DNA of 64,000 nt from Cristatella mucedo (Eukaryota > Bryozoa > Phylactolaemata > Cristatellidae). The stretch spans positions 310,001 to 374,000 of the forward strand of contig WPIO01000049.1 in assembly GCA_009760855.2 (NCBI GenBank). The letters are read 5' to 3'. Every line of letters begins with the position of its first letter. Position 1 is the stretch's first letter. Under the pieces are notes generated by a model. It saw only the letters and a list, made by a program, of their open reading frames with translations. It searched no databases and had not been told where the DNA came from. Shown here in pieces: positions 56,225-64,000 of this stretch. A program made the translations under genes and the position numbers.

Positions 56225-57020
56225 ATGCCACAACACACCACTTCTGCCTGAGCTGCACTGGCTCCCTAGCAGGCACAGCATCGACTTCAAGATCCTCTGA
56301 CTACCTTACAGGTCGCTTCACTTGCATGCATCAGCCCGTGTACCCGACAAGGCTCCTCTAATGTGCTCTCGAACCACCTACTATTCGGCTTCAAGTCGGC
56401 TTGCAGTTACTCACATTAAATCGAATTCTTTTGGCTTTAATGTGTCCAAGTCTTTAAAGCCACCAACTGCAATTTCTTTGCAACATGTAAGTCTCAGCTA
56501 GACACTAATCTGTTCGGCTCAGCTTTCCCTGTGCCCCAAAAATCTTGCTATTTTTGTTCTTGCGTGCTTTGCATGGTCACCTAAACATGATCTCACCCTT
56601 CGAGCACCTCGAATTCTCTCAACTCCCTTGCTGCATGTATTGATGACACCTGCATACGGATGGTAGCAAATTTTCTTAAATTGAATGATGATAAAACTAT
56701 CTTACTACTTGTTATGACCAAACCGATGGCAGCAAATTTTCTTAAATTGAATGATGATAAAACTACCTTACTACTAGTAATGAGCAAACCAAGTATGAAT
56801 CAGAAATTGGAAAGTTTAATGCTAAAAATCGGCACTGCCAGCAAATCTCCCGTTGAATCTTAACGAAATCAGGGTGTCATGTTCCTAAGTGACCTTACAT
56901 AAGACGGCCACATCAGCTCCACAATCAAGTCTGCCTACTTTCAGCTACATAACGTGTCTAAGATTTGGGCTTGTTTAGACAGGCATCACACACTGCACAT
57001 CAAAACTGCCACTGCACTCT
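56225..57020 (+). mobile_element. rearranged LINE-A pieces in a NOP2 intron
   Basis: At 56225-56470 the RT C-terminal region (CHNTPLLPELHWLPS in one frame: NTTPLL..LHWLPS). At 56640-57020 an upstream segment, NFLKLNDDKT..LLLV and HISSTIKSAYFQLHNVSKIW. The order is inverted relative to an intact element (the upstream part lies downstream), so two insertions or a rearrangement are implied. It ends about 30 bp from the NOP2 exon 3 donor. Confidence 0.75.
56659..56790 (+). repeat. 66-bp tandem duplication inside a LINE relic
   Basis: Units 56659-56724 and 56725-56790 differ at a few positions and keep the frame (22 residues, ANFLKLNDDKT..LLVM.KP). Confidence 0.9.
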
Positions 57021-57051
57021 CAATAGTGCTTCAAATAGGAAATAAGCATAC

Positions 57052-57135
57052 CTGCAAGATGTCTTTGACGCGCTGCAGGATGGACTGCAAGTCGGTCTCC
57101 TCTTCTTGCTCGCTGGCCGGTGGCAGAGCGTACAC
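57052..57135 (-). CDS. NOP2: NOP2/NSUN1 exon 3
   Basis: 84 bp, phase 0 to phase 0, after acceptor CATTTTTTCAG and before GTATGC. Encodes VYALPPASEQEEETDLQSIL then QRVKDILQ, the short conserved linker found in NOP2 between the acidic region and the Nop2 N-terminal domain. Confidence 0.93.
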
Positions 57136-57462
57136 CTGAAAAAATGACAAGCAAGACACTGTGCTTGTACTGACCAGCATTTCTCGTTCGCATTAACAAA
57201 TGACTTATTTCAAGGTCTACATAACTGAGTGAATTAATGCGAAGCTTTACAGTGCTGAAAGATGTCACAGCGGTCAGAGCACTTAACAGGCACTATGGCA
57301 AATACACCGGAAAGAATGTTCATGCCATCTGCCAAAACCTATGCTGTAGCCACCAAAAGCCACAGCTCAACAGAAACAGGATGATATATGCCTTAGGTGA
57401 AGGAAACAGATTTTTGAAATATACCCTTACTGCAGCTTAAAATGTTAGTTTTGACCCTAACA

Positions 57463-57650
57463 TCTAAAACAATGTAACTTATCTCAGTCTGTAACCTCAC
57501 AATGCTACAAGGACAAGTGGGTCTTACACACTCGCACACGCACACACGCACACACACACACACTGCACTCAAAGCTGAAGTGGCTTTCGATGCACGTACG
57601 GTAGCCAATAGATCTCAAGCAAAAAAGAAAAATAAAGAAGCACGGCTGGA
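57463..57650 (-). mobile_element. LINE-B 3' end interrupted by (CA)n
   Basis: CAATGTAACTTATCTCAGTCTGTAACCTC is the reversed LINE-B end; GGTAGCCAATAGATCTCAAGC follows after a CACACA run (57530-57563). Confidence 0.65.
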
Positions 57651-57725
57651 GTAAGGATGGAAGCTCTGGTAGTGACATACAAGGGAGGCATGAGCTTCAC
57701 GAGTAACTCTCGTTACAAAGCCCAA

Positions 57726-57864
<139 letters not shown>

Positions 57865-59049
57865 TCAACTACATTTGAAAATATGGATGGCCAAGACCTA
57901 ACATTCCCACCAAGCTGATTCGTAGTGGAGGAAGAGTGCTAACCTAAGCGGGCCCTAATTAATTAAAAACAATTTTTAGAGTCCATTCACTGAGTGTTAG
58001 CTGCTTTCCACCCAAAGAGGGTACACGCAAGGGTTAGCTGCCTCTATTGCCCACGACATGACCTGCATCAAAACCGGTAAAATAGGACTCTTCTGCTGAA
58101 ATGTTAATATGCCTGTTGATTTAGCCAAACTTAGTATCAATTTTATTTAGAAGCCTAAGCCTATGCCACAGCTTGCTCATAACATAAGCCGTAGGCATAA
58201 CGTACCCATTCGAACTTAATGATACTAAGCTGAATTGTCCTAAATAATAAGGTTGTGTAGCCCAATCAAAAAGCAATAGTGCCCCAACACAGCATAGATG
58301 GGTAACAAAGTTCAGTTCAATGTCGGTTGCCAAAATGGATGCTGAAAGTCTGGTCCGGCAAGGCACGATAACACCGCCGATGCATTGCAGGCCTCTCGTC
58401 TAGAGCTGATTAGATGCATGCAACCTCGGTCAATTCAAAAGTGGGGTCAACACTCAATTTTCGATATTATCAAGCAAGAAGTTGGTTTTAGATCAACCAA
58501 ATACATCTAAAAAGATTTTTCGTAATCGGTGCCTTTTAAATTATCACTACTTAATGCCTTGCTTGCATACTAATATGCTTAGCCAGTTTATGTAATCTTG
58601 CTTTTAGGCACAGTTGAAAGCAATGAGACTCTTGGCTCCCCTTGTTAAAAAGTAGTCTTCCTCAAAGTTTCTAGAAAAAGAGCATCCGAACAACAGCAAG
58701 TCAGAGTACAGTGTATGTGTTGAGGACTCTTTGTTTTATGTCAACATTCCAACAAAAAGGGATCCAGTCAAAAAATTGAGAATCAACAACTCTTTGAGTA
58801 GTACAGGCTTGAGGAGATAGATCAATAGCAAATGCCGACTCAGAAAGTGAACAAGCCGAACAAAGCTAGATTGCATCCTCGATCGACCAATTGTTTGATA
58901 TTGCACGTGCTAATGGTAAAATAAAGGATGTGCCCCTAGTCTTAGGTTGTGCCCTGGTGTCCATCAAAGATGCTGTAGATGGATTATCCGTTAAGTAAGT
59001 ACCAGATCAACTCCCTTTTACCACTCCTGCCACAAACACTGGAATGAAT

Positions 59050-59167
59050 AGTGGCAGAGCAGATAAATCCACATTCACCATGCTAGTAACTTCAAATCGG
59101 ATTTACTCTGTGGCAAGTACCTTCTCAGAAATGCTAACTTGGGTGGAGTCACTTTGCTAGTTCTGCT

Positions 59168-59239
<72 letters not shown>

Positions 59240-59610
59240 AGCTTTCAATACCATTGATCACCTAGTCCTTGAGAACGTGCCATATACAATCGTGTGGTTC
59301 TTATCTCAATGAAAGATTTTTGAACTAGATGAAAATGGGCAAATGAAGTCTGAGGAGTCCTAATAGTATGGATGGGGTACCCCAAGGATCGTTGCCTGGT
59401 TCATTTCTGTTTGCAATTTTCTACTAGTGTAATTGCCAAGCACAATCTAGGCTTCAATTTTTATGCAGGTGACACGTAGCTGCTTGCGTCTGTGCTTTGT
59501 AATCCCTGCCTATTCAATGACATCGATCTCTCTCAATTCCCTAGCAGCATGCAGATGTAAAGTGCCTAGAATGAGATTAAGTTCTCTGAGGGCACTCACT
59601 GTATTGACAG
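59050..59610 (+). mobile_element. LINE-A RT relic with internal (TC)n and tail
   Basis: RT motif NDLLRNANLGGVTLLVLLDLS is cut at its L-D-L-S codons by about 70 bp of TC (59168-59237) and then resumes AFNTIDHLVLENV. GGGGTACCCCAAGGATCGTTGCC (GVPQGSL) lies near 59375. The tail AGATGTAAAGTGCCTAGAATG follows at about 59553, so most of the C-terminal region has been deleted. Confidence 0.8.
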
Positions 59611-61076
59611 CAAAGCAGATTAGTAAACTTTTTTCAAAACACGTAAAGAAAGGTCAGACTACATAACAAGCGTCGACAAAGTATTTTGCAAAAGGAACAG
59701 CAGAATGGGGATAAATAATTCGGTACAGTAGATCGTTTCAATCTCAACTCGAGGGAAGGCGATCTGCAATATTAATATTAAGAAATGCGTCCAGTGCACA
59801 ATAAGAACGAAGGCTATTTCTAGGCACTGTACGACGAAATGGAACTGCAGTCACGCGGTTTGACATATCGAAATAACAGTAAGAATGCCTTAGTGAATCT
59901 GCAGATGCATGTCCAAACATATGTACTATAAGTATGTCAAGGAAACTAGGTCATCAACAAAGTGAAAAAATGACTAAATTTAATTAAATCAACCCAACTA
60001 GCAGTGACACTTCACCGAAATAGATAGCTAGAGAATTTGACTTCACCAGCCTATTCGAACGGGATATTAAAGGTCATCCCAAAACAAAAGGAAGCCGACA
60101 GTGTCAACAAATCAAGAAGAGCATGTTTCTTTGAGCATCAACAAATAATAACCGTTTGTAAATATTTGGTGCGCTCAAGGTTTGCAAGTTTTTTTTCTAT
60201 AAGAAACCAAACAATAGAGTCAATCTTAGCGTAAATCTCCTACGATTTCTCACCATAATGTAAGTACTATTTAACACTAGTCTAATGATAAAGGCATGCT
60301 TCCAACGTTGCCATTGCCTAAATGCTGGCAAAACGTCAAGCAGCAAGGAGGTTGAACACCAGCACAAATTATATTGTGTATGTGTTCTGTAACGACAATA
60401 AAATAAGAAATTATGATAGTTTATTCAACAGCCTCAATTATACATTGGTAAATATAAAAAATGGTACTTGAACTTAAGCAGCTTCCACTCCTCTGACATA
60501 GGACAAAAACGGACTGTCTGCTTCAGGGCACTAGCCGACCACCACGTGAGCTTGAATTTACCTTACGACTGGGCCAGGACCATTAGCAAAGATATTGTGG
60601 TTTTGCTCTCTTTATCTCCTTTGTTCAACCGACAATTCAAAAACCACGATAGCAAAAAGTGAGTTGTGTAGCAATTCGTTTAACACCTCGGAGAATGGAG
60701 AAGGTCTCAAAATTGAGTTGGGATGTTTTGCTATTTGAGTACATACAGTGTGTTTATTGCTTGTAGTCACATCTTACCTGCTCCAGTTATATCTTTCCAC
60801 TCCTGGTTCATTTAATAATTAAAAAGTATAGCACTACATCAAGATTGCCATATAGTTTAGAAACGTTTAATAAGGCTAAAAATCATACAAAAAGGATAAA
60901 TGTCATCCAGCACCCCCACCCCTGCATTCGATGTCAGCCTCTGCAGTCAACTCACAAGTAGGCAGTTAGGCAAGGGCCAGAGAAGCCGAAAAAAATCATT
61001 TCAGAACCACCGCACAAATGCATCACACTTGTTTCGAGGTGCCGGGAGTGCACGAAAACGAGCTTGCTTCGCCTAC

Positions 61077-61384
61077 CTCTCCGTGAGATATGTTGGTTTG
61101 CAACTCCTTTTCAGCCAGCTCTTCGTCGACTTTCTGCTTTTGCAACAGTCGGCGTGACTTCTTCTCAATGGGCAGCAGGTCGCCATCATTCGCATCGGGC
61201 TCTTCTCCGGGCTCATCTTCAGAGGAGCTGTCGTTTGCAGCTCCGAAATCGTCTGCCACATCGTCGTGACCATCGCTCTCGTCACTAGTACTCGCTGCGT
61301 CGCCACTACCACTGAGATCTGCTGCAGCCTCCTCACTCTCCTCCTCGTCTGTCTGCAGTTTGCCTTTCCCCCCACTCTTTTTAT
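61077..61384 (-). CDS. NOP2: NOP2/NSUN1 exon 2 (acidic region)
   Basis: 308 bp, acceptor AAACGTTTAG (phase 1) to donor GTAGGC (phase 0). Encodes a long acidic, serine-rich stretch (DEEESEEAAADLSG, NDSSSEDEPGEEPDANDGD) ending LLPIEKKSRRLLQKQK and ELQTNISHGE. Acidic stretches followed by LLPIE are usual for NOP2. The G|AT codon joins it to exon 1. Confidence 0.93.
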
Positions 61385-62084
61385 CTAAACGTTTACGACA
61401 GCCAATGCCACATTTAAAAAGTACACCACATTGAAGCAGCTACGGACGACTGAGCACACACAGAAAGCACAGCAGTCATAAAAGGAAAATGCTTCAGTCC
61501 CAAGTGTCACAGGGTCTTACGACAGCAGTACGGTCCACACAATTCACAACTTAAACCCTGTGTTAAAGTGCTGGAGCAGATCATTATTTCTTGCCCTGCA
61601 GCTACATAAATGAGGGAGCTGAATCAGATAACCTTTTCATGGCACCACATCATGCACAAAAGGCCAGCCCAACTGGTACACTATACTGCACGTGCATGAA
61701 GTGCGACTGACAAAACCACAACATCTATGTCATAAAACAGGAACACAGGAAGTGACTGAATCTACATCCAGAAATAAAATCTACTAAATCTACAATTTAA
61801 CACAGCCACATACTACAGCAATCAAGGTGCGTCAAATCAATAAATTGCTTCGGGCTCCAGTCACCTCCAGCAAATGTATCTGTTCTAATCCGAATTTCCG
61901 GCACCCAGCAAACTTGCCTTGGTTATTCTTACCGGAAGGTGCATGATTAAATTCATCATACTAACCAAAGGGTCTTACTAACCGGTAACCCAGTGTGTCT
62001 ACTTGCCTGCTTTTGCACGCAAAGCATGACTTATTTGCTTTTGAATGCTTGTCCAAGCAACGACACCAATGTGTTATTGTTAAC

Positions 62085-62185
62085 CCATTGCTTATTGATT
62101 CTCTTGCTGCAGGTAATAAAGCACCTGGATAGAGTTTAAGTCCTCTTCGAGCACCATACAAACAAGCTATTACAATTATGCTCAT
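62085..62185 (+). mobile_element. LINE-A-like tail, diverged
   Basis: TTGCTGCAGGTAATAAAGCACCTGG and GAGTTTAAGTCCTCTTCGAGCACC correspond to the LINE-A tail. Confidence 0.5.
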
Positions 62186-62384
62186 TATCAATGGGATTAA
62201 AAGAGGAAGCCTTATGAGACGCCACATCGAGAATACCAAATGACAATATGGCTGAACATCTCTTAGCTTTGAATTATTTTGAGAGGCAGAGGCTGCTTTA
62301 TAATTGCTAGCTGAACTGCTGCACCAGTTTCAGTCTCCTCGTGCCCTCTGGTCCTCTATGGACAATAAATACGCCGTTTTATTC

Positions 62385-62710
62385 CTTCGCTTAAAGACGG
62401 TGACAAGTTTGGGCTCTGAACGTAATAGACTGTGGAACTCAATTCAATCATTCTTAGAGCAACGTCGTCGACTCTCCTGCTGTCGACTATGGCATATCCT
62501 TATTAGCTGTTCTGAGCAGATACTTGGTGTTACTCACTACCTGAACTGCCCTACCGACTCAGCTATGCTTCTCACTATCTCCTTTTTGCATGAGATGAAG
62601 TCTCTTTGCTAGTGAATTCGTACCGAAGGCCGCATAGGCTTCGTGCGTGGTATAGAAAGAAAACTCTACCTCATAACACCGGTAGTCTTTGTGAAGTTAC
62701 ATCCACGATA
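62385..62710 (+). mobile_element. LINE-B 3' end
   Basis: AGACTGTGGAACTCAATTC (LWNS segment), TTACTCACTACCTGAACTGCC, GAGATGAAGTCTCTTTGC and GTGAAGTTACATCCACG in LINE-B order; the (TTACA)n end is lost. Confidence 0.65.
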
Positions 62711-63602
62711 AACATGCCCACATAACCCATACCTAATCAATAGGTGAGGCATGGCGGTGCTACTTAGTTAACTGACAACAGCCAGTTACCAACAGCACTT
62801 TTAGTGCCATGCCGATCTCAGGGTTTCACCACGGTCGACCAACCCCAGTTTAGTGTTTGCCACTGACGAAACCGAGAGAATGCATGCATTTGGGAACCAG
62901 ATACTGATGGGCACCGAGAGCATGAGTCCAGGCTTGCTAATGCTTGTTAGTACTGCGCTAACACAATAAAGGCGAAGCACTAAGAGCTTGCCAACCAGCT
63001 GCAGTGCTATGCACCACCACCATCATCACCACCACGGGTCTTCAAACTAGTCAGAGATGACGGCAAGAGCTTTTCGCAGACACGATTAGGCTTTTCATGC
63101 CCATTACACTTAGCAGCATATTCGTGCCATGCAATGTCTCGACGCTTTGCGCTGGTCAAAGCCATACACGATAAACACCCTCACACCCACACGTGTGCAT
63201 GCACGGGTGCACTCGCATATACACACATTCATACAGATACTCGAGCACTAATTATGTCTTAAATCAAACAGCGGCTGCTACGCAGCAGTTAAGAGAAGTC
63301 TCGCAGTGCAGATCAAAACTAGAAGGCACGAGCACACTATTGAGAAAAGTCGGAATAGGTTGTTCTGCATAAGCAAGGCTATCGATTCGGTAAATAGGCA
63401 ATCACGGTCTCTGTTCTCGCTCTGCAATTACACCAGGAACCATTGAACTGCTGCAGGACGGCAGCGGTAGCGCTCACTGGTGGCAAACATCCGCTGGGGC
63501 AACTGGACGCTGGGGCGAGTGTCAGCTTCCCCGCCGAGGTTTGTGCTGAAAGTCCTTATCCTACAAACGAAGCGCTGCGACGCACATGCGCGCAGACTTT
63601 AC

Positions 63603-64000
63603 CTTCTCTCCCTTTCTTTTTCGGGAAAAGCCACTCTTTGTTCTCATCGTGATATGCACCGCCGGTGGTTCCCTCGTCTTGCTCGTCAAAAGCCTCCCGA
63701 TGTCCGCGTTTCCTCGAGAGGTTCTTGGTTTTCTCGGTCTGGCTCCTGCCATCTGCTCGGCGAGATGCGGCTCGATCGCTGCCTGAGTCCTTCAAGCGAG
63801 CACCCTTACTCTGCACTGGTAGTTGGGCTCTTCTCTGACCGGTATCACCATTGCTTTTGGCCTTGGGAGACTTGAAACCTTTACTCGAAGGCTTCTTGCT
63901 GATAGGGCTACGCCCGTCCTTAGTTGTTTTGCTACCGTCCGCCAAGCTCTTCGGCAGCTGCGGAGGCTTTTGCTTTCTTGCCTTCGGACCAGGCCCTCTT
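63603..64000 (-). CDS. NOP2: NOP2/NSUN1 exon 1, 5' end beyond window
   Basis: The frame is open from the window edge to the donor GTAAAG (phase 1), giving 132 codons. It opens RGPGPKARKQKPPQLPK, the conserved basic start that sits about a dozen residues into NOP2, so only the first few codons lie outside. The rest is a lysine/serine-rich basic region (KPSSKGFKSPKAKSNGDTG; RKRGHREAFDEQDEG) fitting nucleolar targeting. In-window coding length over the five exons is 628 residues. Confidence 0.92.

Overview
The window looks like intron-rich, repeat-rich animal (invertebrate-type) nuclear DNA. The evidence is split genes with consensus GT-AG introns, a metazoan-type immunoglobulin adhesion gene, many decayed non-LTR retrotransposons, tRNA-derived SINEs, hAT-type MITEs and abundant microsatellites. 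I could not fix the species. There are no bacterial-style operons and no CRISPR; almost all long open frames outside the exons below are repeat artefacts.

Two real genes can be reconstructed exon by exon with matching splice phases. (1) Plus strand, 17074 to 43592 or 45368: an L1CAM/neuroglian-like cell-surface protein. Exons at 17074-17203, 21089-21288, 22795-23022, 27473-27734, 30654-31042, 33179-33283, probably 37527-37687, 40155-40482, 43008-43215 and 43316-43592 encode Ig domains 1-4, part of a fifth, Ig6, a transmembrane helix and a short tail. No fibronectin III domains lie between Ig6 and the membrane segment, which is unusual for this family. A second phase-compatible last exon (44312-45368) would replace the short tail with a 351-residue charged tail built on an in-frame 33-residue repeat. 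The 5' end (start codon, signal peptide) was not found. (2) Minus strand, 64000 down to 52563: NOP2/NSUN1, the nucleolar rRNA cytosine-5 methyltransferase, five exons, complete at the 3' end and missing only the first few codons beyond the window edge. The two genes are convergent, separated by about 7-9 kb.

Layout: 1-17 kb is mostly decayed LINE and SINE sequence with no recognised host gene; 17-45 kb is the Ig gene, with introns holding LINE/SINE pieces, a (CCAAT-box)n minisatellite next to GC boxes, an 850-bp GA tract and an 850-bp CCTCCG-type tract; 45-52.5 kb is intergenic (pyrimidine-rich tract, LINE ends, a hAT MITE); 52.5-64 kb is NOP2 with LINE relics, a hAT MITE and an (AT)n tract in its introns.

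The repeats fall into a few families: LINE-A (L2/CR1-like reverse transcriptase, 3' end with a TGTAAAGCGCCTAGA-type tail and (ATT)n), LINE-B (3' end with GGAGTTACAGACGGAGATAC and (TTACA)n), SINE-A (tRNA-like head with a LINE-A-like tail) and SINE-B (a different tRNA-like head and body). These names are mine, for use in this annotation only.
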